From: Smallanthus sonchifolius
Taxonomy: Eukaryota; Streptophyta; Magnoliopsida; Asterales; Asteraceae
Direction: 5' to 3'
NCBI GenBank assembly: GCA_023525975.1
Contig: CM042032.1
Span: 22,326,001-22,390,000 of the forward strand
Length of the DNA stretch: 64,000 nucleotides
This document shows positions 12,989-25,870 of the stretch, in pieces (the first letter of the stretch is position 1; each line of letters opens with the position of its first letter). The translations under genes and the position numbers were made by a program. Under the pieces are notes generated by a model. The model was not told where the DNA came from. It did not search any database and was given only the letters and a program-made list of their open reading frames with translations.

Positions 12989-13053
12989 CAAAAACATAAA
13001 GACATAAGATCTAACTATTACAAGCTTTTGTCATTACAAACTATGTCCTAACA
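12989..13053 (-). repeat. Truncated 3' LTR of Copia A
   Basis: The plus-strand sequence from AAAAACATAAAGACATAAG to GTCCTAACA equals the outer end of the 5' LTR (25805-25870). On the minus strand it starts TGTTAGGACATAG right after the polypurine tract. The other roughly 410 bp are missing and the join leads straight into the G2 LTR. Confidence 0.85.
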
Positions 13054-13055
13054 GA

Positions 13056-13063
13056 CTCCCCCT
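13056..13063 (-). other. Polypurine tract of Copia A
   Basis: AAGGGGGAGTC on the minus strand, two bases before the 3' LTR start. It is one of at least five AGGGGGAG copies in this element; others are at 14313-14320, 14445-14452, 19447-19454 and 20270-20277. Repeated polypurine tracts are a reported Sirevirus trait. Confidence 0.75.
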
Positions 13064-13094
13064 TGACAATAGCTTGATCTTCAGTCTTCAGTCT

Positions 13095-16000
13095 TCATGA
13101 TGAGCTTTTCCAGTTATCCGGTAGTCTGCTGCCAGCATGCACTCCATATCTTTTGCATATCTCCAAAACTCTCTTGTACTGTAATCCTTGTTCATTCCAT
13201 TCATCAGTGAACATTATTTCATTCTTTTGCAACATCCTCTGATCTTTCTTTGAGAAATTTATAAGATTCATTACATCATAGAAACATACAATGACCTTAT
13301 TATCTTTATCTTCAATCCTTGCTTCACCAGTATTAACATCGACATACCACCATTTCATATTCCCAAGAAAGTCTTGAGGAATCTTCTTCAACGGTATCTT
13401 GTGTACAACACGTACTGGTTTGTACATGTAACTCCAGGTCACCTTCCCAGTCTTCTGATCTGTGTTCTTCACTCTCTTTCCTTTTTGTGGTTTCAGTCGT
13501 TCATATTTTCCAGAACTACCTTCTCTCTTGATTAAGTTTGCTATCACATCAGCCAAACCATTCTTCGATCTATTAACAAGAGGCTTTGAAGCTAGACCAT
13601 TCATTTCACACCTTGGCAAGGTATTGAAATATTTGATCCTTGGCTTTAAGTATTGAACCCCATCAGATCTTTTAATTGCAAATAATTTTGTATCACCATC
13701 ATAGAACCAACTTATGATCCTTCCTACACACCGCTCGTTATTCACATATTTCTCTTTCTGAGCAGGTTGTGCTGGAGACTTGGGTAGCACCTTCATCCAA
13801 CTATTTACAACTTCTCTCCACCGTTCTCTTATCATCCCTGTATTTCTATACATCACAGGTTCTTTATTAACCTTCGGAGACTCAGTGTGAGTAGTTTTAG
13901 TTTCAGCATCTTTATCGGATTGAATATTCTCATAATCAGTATCCATCTTTGAATCAGCAGTGTCTTCAGGCAGTGTGACGTCTTCAACAGAGTCCATAGA
14001 ATCTGTTACTCCTTCATAAGTGAATTCAGGAATAACAACATCTTGGATGAAGTTATACGGCACTTTAAGACCATCACATCCTTCATAAGTAACATTATCT
14101 TTATCTTTCTCTATCTCTACTATCTCTCCTTCTTCTGTTTCATTATCAGACACTTCATCGTCCATGTCATTGAATAAATCATCAATGTCATCAAGACGTG
14201 CAATCTTTTCAGCTTCTTCTTCTTCAGAATCGGCAAAGAACTCCAATAATAGAATTTCTTCTCCATTAGTACCAGAAGTATCTTTGTTTCCTTCAAGTGA
14301 TTGTGATGTCGACTCCCCCTGAACCTTTGATATAGGATTAGCGACAGTGTATTGACGATCACCCTTAACATTTCCAGCAGGATCATTGTCTTCATCATCA
14401 CGTCTTTGAATAGACTCTGTGTGACATGTATCGTGTATCCTCAACTCCCCCTGAGCGTCAAGACGCTGAACATTGCATGTCAGCTATCTGTTGAGCTTGA
14501 GTCTGAATCACTAGCTGCCGTTGTGAATTAGTAGACACAAGAGTATCCACCTGAGCTTGAAGTGTAAGTACTTGAAATTCAAGGATAGTAATCCTTTCAG
14601 AATCAGAAGGATTTGACGGACCAGCTGACGATTGTGGAATCAAAGGACTTGCAGTAGGAGTAATGATTGGAGGAACAGGAGTTATAACCGGAGATGTATC
14701 TTTAGATCTTGGAGGAGTAATAATCAAGGAAGCAACAAAATTAGCATCCTCTACTCCCTGCGAAGATTGAGCAGCAGCTATTGAAGCAGACATTAGCTTT
14801 TGAGTTTTTGGATCTGGATTGAATTCACTATCAGAATCAGTACTTTCATCAACCAAGGATCTTTTTCCAAGTACTGAACCGGAAGGAGGATCCCGAACAG
14901 ACTTTCATCTTGGTCGTCTGGCTTGAGATTTAATGCTTTTTCCAGCATTAGCTAGTGGAATAGCAGCTAATCGTTCATAATGATCTGAGGAAAATCCCTA
15001 GATTCATCAAAGTCAGTGCTTTCATTAACAGGTAATATCGTATCACTTGAGCTTGAACTAGATTCATCATCAGTCACCACATTCCCTTCAGCTTCATGAA
15101 TGGGCGAGTTCACAGCGTCATCAACGAAATCATCCATGTTCATTCCGAGATCATGCTCATGTGCATGAACGACCTCCTCTTGAGCAGGTTCATGAATAGG
15201 TATTTCAACCTCAGCTTGTGGTATTGGAACTTGTTCAGGAATAGGAATTTGTGGTTGTACGGGAACCTGAACTTATGGAACTGGAACTTGTTGTTGTATC
15301 GGTTGCTGTGGAAATTGTTGTTGTTATGGTTGTTGTTGTTGTTGTGGAACATTTAAACCTTGAGCTTGAGCAATTTCATCAGGATGAAACCAGTTGTCAT
15401 TAGGTGGTGCAACATAATCAGGATTGATTAAGTGACCAAACAAAGGAGTATTAACCAGTATAAATGCGGCATTCTGCTGTTTCACCTTCGTGCAGTCAGT
15501 AAAGATACGCTTTGACATCGGAGTCAAAGTTAATCTTATAGGATGTTGTGGAAGATCCGGAATAAGATGATTTAAAATCATTTGAATAAAGCGAGGATAC
15601 ATCAAAAATCCTTGACCTTCAGCCGGATTAATCTGCATGACCATCTCTCGATAGAAGTAAAGTGCAAAATTGAATCGCTTATTCAACGTTAAAGCCACCA
15701 TTGCCGTTTGAAGAGCCATCTTTAAACCATCGGTTCCAGCTTTACGAGGAGAGATGCATTGAATAATCACATGCATGAAATATCTCCATTCACCGACTAA
15801 TCCACCTTTACGTGCTTGTGTATCATTTTGTCTCCCATGATAACCCATTCTTTGAAAACAACCCATAATAAGAGTGCCCGGATATGACAGTGGGTCTTCA
15901 GCATTACCACCCAAATCAAGAGCTGCACGAATTGTCTCTTCAGATATGGCAATTTCAGTATTATTGACAGTGGCACGTAGAACATGAGGTTCTACATCCG

Positions 16001-16187
16001 TATCCTGATGAACTGTATCCCAAAATTGCTGTATGTATACCAGACTGATGTAAGGATCAGCAGATAACGCAGTATGGAGACGCGAACGGTTCAGAAATCC
16101 GATTATTCCTTGAAAATTGACTGCCTCTGACATGTTAGGATCTAACAATGCCACCTGATTATGCTTATATTTGACACGTCGAGCCAT
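13095..16187 (-). pseudogene. Copia A third ORF after pol, about 1,000 codons, broken
   Basis: It starts MARRVKYKHNQ at 16187, just after TTTTCAG. Residues about 1-280 form a folded domain (VNFQGIIGFLNRSRL, YIQQFWDTV, GEWRYFMHVIIQCISP, FLMYPRFIQMILNHLIPDL). A Gln/Pro-rich stretch follows, then an acidic Ser-rich stretch, a basic patch, a helical stretch (SERITILEFQVLTLQAQVDTL), another acidic stretch, and a basic C-terminal domain (GRIISWFYDGDTKLFAIKR, MKWWYVDVNTGEARI). Comparison with copy C shows one original frame. Here it is broken by TAA at 15324-15326 and near 15276, a shift between about 14990 and 14880, and a 17-base deletion near 14462. From memory, the N-terminal domain resembles hypothetical proteins after Copia pol in Asteraceae. 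The position is that of the Sirevirus env-like gene, but I see no signal peptide or membrane segment. Function unknown. Confidence 0.65.
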
Positions 16188-16990
16188 CTGAAAACATTCG
16201 GACAACAAAACACATTAGTAAACATAACAAACACAAACAATTAAAAAAAATTTAAACAACAAAAAAAAAATTTAAAAAATTTTCTAACACTCAAAAATCA
16301 CAAGTCCAGATACTCTCTGACCCCTAGGCGAACTTAATAAGTTCGCTTAGTGTTGCAAGAGGCGAACTTAATAAGTTCGCCTGGACAAGTTCGCTTCGAA
16401 CAAGTTCGCTTGGAACAAGTTCGCCTGAACCTATGACGATTCAAATTCAAACACTGAAGTTCAAAAATCAGGCAAATCGAGTTAAAACCATGAGATAATC
16501 AATGTACATCGGTCGATTATCACTTAGCAACTAATTAGAATTATCAATTTTATTTTTCCAGTCAAAATTAGGTCAAAAATCGTTCTGTCAAGTTCACGAA
16601 GTAAACTGAGAGGTAAAACATCAAAATACACACGATTGAACGGTTGAAAATCAGTGAAATTACCATAGTTGTGTTCGCAAATCAATTTGGAATATGATGA
16701 AATCAACAAACAACCCGAACAACACAGATTAAAAATTTCAAAGAAATTGCAGATAAGTTCGCTTCGAACAAAGAAAACGATGACTGATAAGTTCGCTTGG
16801 CCAAGAGCCTTAAACACATTAAGTTCGCTTATTTAGGCGAACTTGTTAAGTTCGCTTAACAAGCCTTCGGCGAACATGCTAAGTTCGCTTCATTGTCCAC
16901 AGGCAAACAGATTAAGTTCGCTTCACTGTTCATGGGCGAACATATTAAGTTCGCTTCACTGTACACAGGCGAACATAATATCTATTCACT
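16188..16990 (-). promoter_or_regulatory. Leader of the third ORF in Copia A, rich in GCGAACTT palindromes
   Basis: Two clusters of full and half sites of GCGAACTT-NNN-AAGTTCGC lie here: about 16325-16430, next to the ORF, and about 16755-16980, further upstream on the minus strand. Between them is a donor-like CTATG|GTAATTTC (intron start 16663). The acceptor TTTTCAG ends at 16188, giving a candidate 476-nt intron that ends exactly at the ATG. Copy C has the same arrangement with a 479-nt interval. This may be an internal promoter or a subgenomic splice site. Confidence 0.5.
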
Positions 16991-18481
16991 TTTGCCTTGA
17001 ACAAAATTTTACCAACTTCAAACTTTCAAGTCTTGAACTTTCATCAGCATCATGTATCCGATCCAATCCCGAACAATTTTAATAAAAGTTTAGAATTTTC
17101 ATGGAAAATAAAAATCTTTTTGAGTTTTATCTATACAAACGGAATCACATATTTTTGGATTTTATTTGTACAGACGGAAACACATATTTTTGGATTTTTA
17201 TCTGAATAAACTGAAATCACATATTTTTGAATGATCATCATGAGCAAGAAGATCATATTAGTATCCAATTAATTCATCACACATTTTAGCAATAACAAAG
17301 GGTAACCTATAATATGAAACCATCCAACTCAGTTTTGTGCACTTCGCATCTTTTTCATTTTGAAACTCATTCAATTTGAATAATATTTGAAATGATACGC
17401 GATAAATTCCATAGTAAATAAGATCAGGTTATAAAATGCTCATTTTTTTATACCGAATTTGAAATATAAAGCATGAATTCTTAAATTTGTCAATATTATA
17501 TGATTTGAAAATATAAGCGTTTATTCTCCAAATTCATGTGATTTAGTACCATTTAGATGAAAAACATCGTGTACCCCACATATATGCCAAACATAAATAT
17601 AAGTTGCACTATCTTTAAGACATATACAATTAATGTTAAGATTAGATCAATTTCCAAGATGAAATTATCTCTTTTAACATAAGTATAAAAGCAGATCCCA
17701 AAGGATATAAGAATCATGATGATTCAGAATTAGAAGATTCTAATGGATTGGCTGTATAATGAGAATCAATTGATTCAGGTATGAGGATCCAACTATTATC
17801 TGGATAAAATTCAATGGAGTCAGACTAGATGATGTATCTAACTGATCCAAGGGCGGATATATGTTTCAACAGATTTTGAAAGCATATCTTAGTTCAACAA
17901 CACCTTGCATTTTTTCGGGGCATAGGTAGTGAAGTGAACTGTAATAAATTTGTGCTAAAGATATCATTCGATATTGGTCTCATGAAATTCTTTATAACCA
18001 TATATTCTTTATCTGATAATGATCTTTAACACACACACACGCATATAATGGATTTAAATCACAAATGTAATCATATTATATTTAATTTTCACACTTCTAT
18101 TAGTTTCGAAACGTTTTTAGTCTATTGACAATTTAAGTTTCAAAACTAATACACAAATTTGAAAACACATTATCAAGATTAGAGCATTCACAACACTATC
18201 ATTTCTTATTTATGCAAACTTTGAAATTTAGATCAAATCAACTTAGTTTAATCAATCATATATCAAAGGTCTATTAAGGTCGTGTGAAATGAACTAATCA
18301 CTTATGTACTATCATTTCTTCTCTAACCTCAAATGATGTCAAATTTTATATTTTTCAATTTGTTTTGACTTTTTATAAATTAAAAACTTTTTGACTGAAA
18401 ATGTAAATGCAGAAATGTAATAAAGCAATAAAGAAATTAAAAAAACAAAATTTTCCATAAAATACTGATTTTGAAAAGCTT
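16991..18481 (-). other. Conserved non-coding spacer after Copia A pol
   Basis: No gene is seen. The sequence is colinear with the copy C spacer 59538-61079, so it is an ancestral part of the family. Landmarks are an approximately 35-bp tandem repeat (three units here, about 17115-17232, containing ATATTTTTGGATTTTAT), a short AC microsatellite near 18031-18044, and a conserved block at 18300-18375 matching 59640-59705. Confidence 0.7.
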
Positions 18482-21400
18482 TTATTCGGGATTGATCATA
18501 CCAATCATTTTAATTAGGAATTCAAACCTGGTACGATCAAATGCCTTGGTAAACAAATCAGCAAAATTATCTTCAGTGTGTACCTTGACCAGCTCAATCA
18601 ACCTTTTCTCTGCACAATCACGAATAAAATGATATCGAATTTCGATGTGCTTAGTTTTACTATGTTTAACAGGATTATTAGTTATGGACATAGTAGCATT
18701 ATTATCGATAAGCATAGGGGTTCCTGTGAAATTCAAACCGTAATCTCTCAATTGCTGTTGTATCCACAGGATCTGTGAACAACAACTCGCAGCAACGATA
18801 TATTCTACTTTGCATGAAGAAATCGAGACTGTGGTTTGCTTTTTGCATTGCCAGGACACAAGTCGATTACCTAAGAACTGGCAACCACCTGTTGTAGATT
18901 TCCTGTCCAAACAACAACCACCAAAATCAGAATCAGTATAAGCATTGAAATCAAAGTTAGAACCATGAGGATACCATGGCCCCAAACGTTGTTTTCCTTT
19001 CAAATATCGAAAGATTCTTTTCACAGCAATTAAGTGAGATTCTTTTGGTTTTGCCTGGAATCTAGAACAGATGCACACAGCAAACATTATATCTGGCCTT
19101 GAAGCGGTTAAGTACATGAGGGATCCAATCATAGCTTTGTAAAGTCGACAATCCACATCTTTTCCATCCGGGTCAGAATTCAACTTATGATTGACTGGAA
19201 TTGGAGTATCATATGGGGTACAGTCCTCCATCTTGAACCAGCTCAAGATGTCTTTGACATACTTGGACTGATGAATAAAGAAACCATCTTCCTTTTGATT
19301 TACTTGCAAACCTAAGAAAAACGATAACTCTCCCATAGCAGACATTTCAAACTTCGACTTCATTACACCCTCAAAATCTTTACATAACCCTTCGTTTGTT
19401 GAGCCAAAAATAACATCGTCCACATAAATCTGCACTAGTAGGTAATCTCCCCCTGATTTCTTTATGAATAAGGTCGAGTCTATCTTCCCACGAACAAAGT
19501 AATTTTCCAAAAGATGTGTGGATAGTGTTTCATACCACGCACGAGGAGCCTGATGAAGACCATAGAGGGCCTTATCAAGCTTGAAAACCATATTCGGATT
19601 CAGTGGATCTTCAAACCCCGGCGGCTAACAAACATAGACTTCCTCCTTGACCTTTCCATATAAAAATGCACTTTTGACATCTAATTGAAACACCTTAAAA
19701 CCTTTAAAAGAAGCAAAAGCGAGAAACATTCTTATAGCTTCGAGCCTCGCAACCGGCGCATAAACCTCAGTGTAATCAATTCCTTCTTGTTGATTGAAGC
19801 CCTGAACAACTAATCTTGCCTTGTTGCGTACCATGACACCTCGATCATCTTTCTTACATTTAAACACCCATTTTGTTCCTATCGGATATGCACCCTTCGG
19901 AAGATCAACAAGATTCCAAACCTTAAGTTTGTCAAATTGAGCAAGTTCTTCCTGCATAGCTTCTATCCAATTGCTGTCATTTAAAGCCATCTCAACATTC
20001 TTGGGTTCAACCTGTGAAATAAAGCATGAATGTGAGTAATCATCAAGAACACCAGAATCTTTAATGCAGGTATACAAACAAGTATTGTCAACAAGAGAAC
20101 GTGTTTTCACTCCATCCTGTAAATTTCCAATTATATTCGTCACGGGATGATCTTTGAGTTCCTTGATGGATGCAACCTCTGGAACTGGCAACACGTCAAC
20201 TTGAGTAGAGTCAGATTGATAAGAATAATATTGATTAATTGGAATTTCCGAGTCTAAATTTGTAGGAATCTCCCCCTGAGCCTTTGTCGAAGGTAATAGA
20301 TCGTCACCCAACAACGGATTAGAAGAAGAATCTTGAAAAATAGCATTATCCTCCTCACTCTCTGAATCTTGTGGACCTGAATAAGAAGCAACATTAGGAT
20401 CGGGAGCAGAAGTAGATGGAATCGATGAATTTGGAACTGCAGTTAGTAGAAATCCATTGTGCTGTGCATCCTGACATGACTCATAGAGAACAGCAGCATC
20501 TTCAGCAGAAATATCAGAAGGTAAATGAAAAGACTTGAATAAGTTTTCATAATCAAATACCCAATCCGAACCAATTGCCATTTGTGGTAAAGACCTATTT
20601 GAATAGTAAATATGGAACCATTCTTCAACTTGGCGCGTCTCTTTGTTATAAACCCTCTTGGTTGTCGAATTCGCCACATACCCCAGAAAAATCCCTTCAA
20701 TAGCCTTCGCACTGAATTTTGTTTGGACATCGCGAACTTTCAATAGGGTGCAAGCAAGGATTACCAAAAGGTAGTAAATAATCCAGATTTGGCTTTCGAT
20801 TATTCAGCAATTCATAGCAAGTCTTGTTAAGTCGCTTGACGGTCAAAACCCTGTTCAAAACGTGACATGCAGTATTCACATCTTCAGCCCAAAAGGTGAC
20901 TGGAAGCTTAGAATCCGCAAGCATCGTACGAGCTGTTTCGACCAAAGTTCTGTTCTTTCGTACAGCGACACCGTTTTGTTGAGGAACATATGGCGCACTG
21001 AATTCATGATGAATTCCTTTTTGTAGATAGAATAAGCCCATTTTGATATTCTTAAATTCGCTGCCATTGTTACTCCTTATTCTTCTGACTTTCAGATTGA
21101 ATAAATTCTCCAAACCCAGGATTAAGTATTGTACCAACTCAGTGGTTTCAGTTTTAGAAGAAAGAAACTTAACCCATGAAAATCTGGAGTAATCATCAGT
21201 TATTACCAAGCAGTACAATTTTCCACCAATGCTCCTGATACTGATAGGACCGAACAAATCCATATGTAGCAGCTCCAAAGGAGTTACGATAGAATTCGTC
21301 GATTTAGATTTATGAGATTTCTTTCTTTGCTTCCCCTTCTTGCAAGGAATACAATCACCAGGAACTGTGAATTTCATCTTCGAAATACCAAGAACCAGAT

Positions 21401-21797
21401 CATTCCTAACAATGTAGTTCATCTTCCTATAGTTAATGTGAGCTAGCTTCCTGTGCCACAATATTGAATCAGATTCTGACGCCTTTGAGAGTAAACATGT
21501 TGGAATTGAATCCGTTGTAGTGGCGACACTCATGTCAAGGACATACAACATCGTTGAAATGGATACACTTAAAAGATTGTGTTCCAGCTGCTCAACATAA
21601 TTCACTTTCTCAAATTTGACTTTGTCATTCTTTAACGTACCCTGTCCAGTTATGTACCCGCCTTTATTACCCGCAAAAGCGATATAACCTCCATCAATTT
21701 GTTTAACATCATCAAGTAATCTAACATTCCCTGTCATATGTCGAGAACAACCACTGTCCACATACCATGTATTGTTGATAGTCCTCCTTGGTTGTCC
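18482..21797 (-). pseudogene. pol: Copia A pol: protease, integrase, RT, RNase H, broken
   Basis: Follows gag after two in-frame stops. Protease motif VDSGCSRHMTG is at 21761. The pre-integrase zinc region (LWHRKLAHIN, CIPCKKGK) and integrase core (HMDLFGP) follow. The second catalytic Asp is Asn (RSNNGSEF) and the catalytic Glu is Val (NGVAVRKNRT), so the integrase is dead independently of the frame breaks. About 50 codons between LLSVS and VLDMS are deleted relative to copy B. A frameshift lies near 20740 and a TAG at 19625-19627 replaces Gln. RT keeps YVDD (QIYVDDVIFGS). RNase H runs to MINPE at 18482. The minus-strand AGGGGGAG motifs at 19454 and 20277 lie inside this gene. Confidence 0.9.
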
Positions 21798-21815
21798 CTA
21801 CATAAACAACGAGAA

Positions 21816-24800
21816 TCAGTTAGAAATAGGAACCCAAGCCATCGTGGTCTTGGGTCGTCCAGTTTGATCAAAATAAACAACTTCTTGTAATTTACAATCA
21901 ATCTTATCATTCACTTTTGGAACAGAAGTTTGACAATCAGACTTTTTCAAAGAAGATCCATTTTTATTATTTTGAAAACATTATTTGATATATTATTGTC
22001 AGATTCAGATGTTTTCAAAATTTTCTCCAATTTTCTGTTTCGTCTTCTCCTTTGAGGTCTAGACAATTTAACTTCCTGATGAGAATCTTTTGAAATTCCA
22101 ACATTAGGAATATCAAGCTTCTCTTTGCATACAAAAGATTTAGCATTCAATTTATCCTGTTGTTTAAATCCACAGGATTTAACAAAAGATCGAGCAGGCA
22201 AATTTTTCTCCAAACTAGAAGACGACTTTCCCTCATCTTTTCTTTTCAGAATCTTCAACACTTTTGGTTGTGAAGGAACAGTCTTCATTTTACCCTGGTT
22301 CTTGTAAGGACAATTAAGCAAAATGTGACCAGCCTCGTTGCAATGAAAACACACTCTTCTTTCTTGATAACTTCTGAAATAAGGAGTTTTCTTTGAATGT
22401 GAGGATCCATCAGAGGTATTAGCTTCAGAGGAATGTCCCAATCAGTTTATCGGCTTCTTTGGAACATAAGCCTGTGTAGGCAACTTTGAAGAATACACTT
22501 TTTGATAACCGGCCACTACGAAACCACTCGACTGTAAAATCGGAGAAAGCTTAGATGGACCAACTGTCACCTCTTCAGGTTCAGTTAGAATGCATCTATC
22601 TCGGGTAACAGTTTTAACAACTTTTGGGTCATCAATTTTTACCTCTTTTGGAATGCCTTCAACCTTCTTCTCATCAAACACCTCATTTTTAGAATCAGAC
22701 TCATACACCATATCCTCCCCAGTTACCGGATTCACCTTTAACACAGTCTTTGGATCTATCTCCTCTTCATGTATGATTTCAGGTTCCACCACATAATTTG
22801 CATTAAACGGTGAAGGAATAAATCCAATTCCAGCAACACGCTTAGTAGGATCAGCATTTGAGTTAAAATAATCCAAAACAATCGAAGAATTTTCAAATTT
22901 TTCCATCTTTCTATGAAGTTTGATCACTTCAGACTCTTTTTCAGATATTTCTTTATTCTTTTGAGCAACCACTTCATTACGTTTTTCTATCTCAGCATAA
23001 GCCATATCTAGATGATAACCTTGCTCTTTATATTTCAACCCTAGAGAATTTAACTCTCTTTTCAAAGACTCAATTCTATCGATGCACAATTTATCATTGT
23101 CTTTCAGTTTCTGATTAACAATATGCATCGATTTCATGTCACAAATCAAGTTTGTGTTATCATCCATGACCTTTTGCAATTTATCTTTAACAGAAATGCA
23201 GTTAGAACAGTAAATATGACAAACAGAGTCTTTTACCTTAGACGAATCAGACATGTCTGCCATGAATACTTTGGCAATGGGAATATTTTCTGAATCAGCA
23301 CCATCACAAGCATTTTTAGTAAGAACAATATTCTCCTCAGCAACACCTGATGCAGCATCAGAATCAATATTCTGCACTTGTTCTATTTCTTCATCAACGC
23401 TTGTAACACTGTCACCATCACAAGAACTTTCATCATCGGTCGACTCCTCAGGTTTTTCAGAATGAATTTCTGCTACAAAAGCCTGACTCACAGCACCCAC
23501 CAAGTCTTCCAAATGAATGCCCCAGTCATAGTTTTCGTCATTCTGAGCAACCAATGCCGATGAAGCAGATGCATGATTTGTATTACCAGATGAACCATGT
23601 GACTGATTCCTATTATGCTGAAATTAGGCTGCTTCTTTTGAGAATCAAACTCGACCTTTGGCTTCACACATTCCTTAGCAAAGTGACCATATTCTTGACA
23701 GTTGTAACACCGAACTTTGCTTTTATCAAAACCCATGCGAGATCGACTATTTCAGCCAATATATTTTCTACCAGTTTTCTTCAAGAAATCTTTAGCTTGA
23801 CGCATCAACATGGCGATATTCCATTGGATATTCATTTCTTCCAGATCAACAGGGTCAATCTGTCTGAAATCTTCTTCTATAACCTCAGGATCATGTATTT
23901 TACCTCCAATAAAATTCTCATATGATGCCATGAATGAAGAAAACATAGCAAGATAATCATCAGTAACCTTATGATTCAAATGAGATCCAGATGAAGTAGA
24001 AGCTGTAGTCGTAGAAAATCCCGAATGGCTTGAATGACCAGAATGAATTGGAACTCCAGAACACTGATCATTTGAAGAATCTTGAGCATCACCAGAATAG
24101 AATGCCACTCCATTACCAGATTTACCGGTAGATTTGGCAAAATACATTGAGGGATCCTGGATATGTTCCAAGTTAGTCTCTTTCTTCTTCATATTCATGT
24201 CATGCGACTGAATCTTCCCTAGAACTTCTTCAAGAGACATGGTTTTATACTTAATATTCTCTTTGATTAGAACCGTGTACACATCAAATTTTGATGGTAA
24301 AGCCTCCAAGAATTTATCATTGATTTCCTCAGTCTCATACACCACAGAAGCACTTGCCAGTTCACTAAGAAGATGATAGAATCTTGTAGCAAGATCATCC
24401 AAGGATTCGTTTTGAAAATGTTTAAAAACAAAGAACTGCTTCTTTAATAGCTCCTTTCTACTCTTCTTCACATCCAAACTTCCTTCATACCTTTTCTGTA
24501 ATGCTTCCCACAGTTGTTGAGAAGACTTGAACTGTTTAAAACTGTGATATATTTCCTTCGGAAGAGACATCGAAATACTAGCCATAGTTTTCTTTTCCCT
24601 GTAAAATAGTAGCTTCTCTTCAGTAGTTAACGCTGACACCGGCTTTGGAACATCATCCTGTCCCATCCAAGAATAAGTCGGATGCGTATAACCTTCCAAA
24701 ATCGGAATCCACAAACTGGTATCGGTAAAAGATACAAACTGGTCGAACCAATCTTTCCAATTTGAATAATCAGCTAGATTCAACAACTTCAGAGGTTTTT

Positions 24801-24861
24801 GAGATGTGCCGATCTCATTGTCATAATTGAACATATTCGTGACTTGAACCATATTTGCCAT
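21816..24861 (-). pseudogene. gag: Copia A gag, broken
   Basis: Starts MANMVQVTNMFNYD at 24861, just after TTTTTCAGGAAAA. The N-terminal half is the copia gag core (YSNWKDWFDQF, LWEALQKRYEGS). The first zinc knuckle is CYNCQEYGHFAKEC; an acidic, coiled-coil-rich stretch of about 370 residues follows; the second knuckle is CFHCNEAGHILLNC; then a basic RRRRNRKL patch. Gag ends WVPISN then TGA at 21818-21816, conserved in copies B and C. Breaks are TGA at 23754-23752, a frameshift near 23630, TGA at 22444-22442 and a frameshift near 21970. A long gag with coiled coil fits Sireviruses. Confidence 0.88.
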
Positions 24862-25393
24862 TTTTCCTGAAAAATTTCCAAGTGTTAAACTCCCTTTACT
24901 CTTAGGCGAAGATAATAAGTTCACCTCTGAGACACCCAAGCGAACTTAATGAGAAGCAAACTTAATATGTTCGCTTAAACCAGAAACTTGAAATCTGCTT
25001 AAGTTCGCTTAAAAATAAGTTCGCTTAATCATGTGAGAAGTGAACTTGATAAGTTCGCCTGCACACAAATCAGCAAGTTCACTTGCAGTACCAGAATCAA
25101 GATCAAGAACACTTCAGACCACTTTCGCGAACCAGAGATAGACTGAAATCATCATTAATCACTGATTTGAAGGAATTAATCAAAATTGGACCGTAGGATT
25201 GTGTAATTTGTCAATTAGAAGCTTTCTATCGGATCAATTTTGTCAAAATCCTCTTCAAAAACACCAAATCTGATCTGAATCAGTCTTGAAAACTCCATGG
25301 AAATGAAAAACTAAAAAATGACGAATTTCATGTCAATTTGCATATAAAACCATCTAGAATCAACAAGAATCACGAGCATAGGCTCTGATACCA
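24862..25393 (-). promoter_or_regulatory. Copia A primer-binding site and palindrome-rich gag leader
   Basis: TGGTATCAGAGC (minus strand 25393-25382) is complementary to the 3' end of initiator tRNA-Met and lies two bases from the LTR end. Several GCGAACTT full and half sites cluster at 24900-25085, close to gag. Acceptor-like AATTTTTCAG ends at 24867, six bases before the gag ATG. A possible donor GAGAAG|GTTATT lies back in the LTR (intron start 25521). Confidence 0.7.
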
Positions 25394-25395
25394 CT

Positions 25396-25870
25396 TGTAG
25401 GTCCTCATGGCGCTTCTACAGATCGATCTCGTGATAAGACGTGACGTTAACTCGGAGTGCGGAATCCAACGAATCAACGTTTATATGCATAAAAGCCAAT
25501 GTAGACAATCACGTAAATAACCTTCTCAATTGTATTCCAAATCACACTGGTTTACAGACTCAATCAGATAATTCTCTGTTCTGTCTCAATCCCCTTAACT
25601 GACTCTGTAAACACACATATATATAGCCGTCTGACCTGCTATAAGCGAACTTATTAAGTTTGCCTCTAACAGACTAAGCGAACTTAACAAGTTCGCCTTA
25701 GATAGACTTAAGCGAACTTATTAAGTTCGCCTCTGTTAGACCAGGTGAACTTAACAAGTTCGCCTCTAGGTAAACTTAAATAAACACTTAGTAACTTTTA
25801 CATAACAAAAACATAAAGACATAAGATCTAACTATTACAAGCTTTTGTCATTACAAACTATGTCCTAATA
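25396..25870 (-). repeat. 5' LTR of Copia A (475 bp)
   Basis: On the minus strand it begins TATTAGGACATAG (TGTTAGG in other copies) and ends GGACCTACA next to the primer site. Four 19-bp palindromes lie at 25645-25663, 25678-25696, 25712-25730 and 25745-25763, with 33, 34 and 33 bp between starts. They sit just upstream (minus strand) of a CTATATATATG TATA box at 25617-25626. The centres alternate GTT, AAT, GTT, AAT as in copy C. Confidence 0.9.

Larger units (their letters stand above)
12989..25870 (-). mobile_element. Sirevirus-like Ty1/copia element, copy A
   Basis: Read on the minus strand: 5' LTR 25870-25396, primer site, leader, gag, pol in copia order (protease, integrase, RT, RNase H), a 2.3-kb spacer, a third ORF of about 1,000 codons, polypurine tract, and a 3' LTR reduced to 65 bp. 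Five AGGGGGAG motifs (minus-strand starts 13063, 14320, 14452, 19454, 20277), a third gene after pol and two zinc knuckles in a long gag fit the Sirevirus (SIRE/Maximus) genus. It is inserted in Copia B at 25870/25871; the other side of B is lost, so a deletion removed its left end. Multiple stops and frameshifts show decay. Confidence 0.85.
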
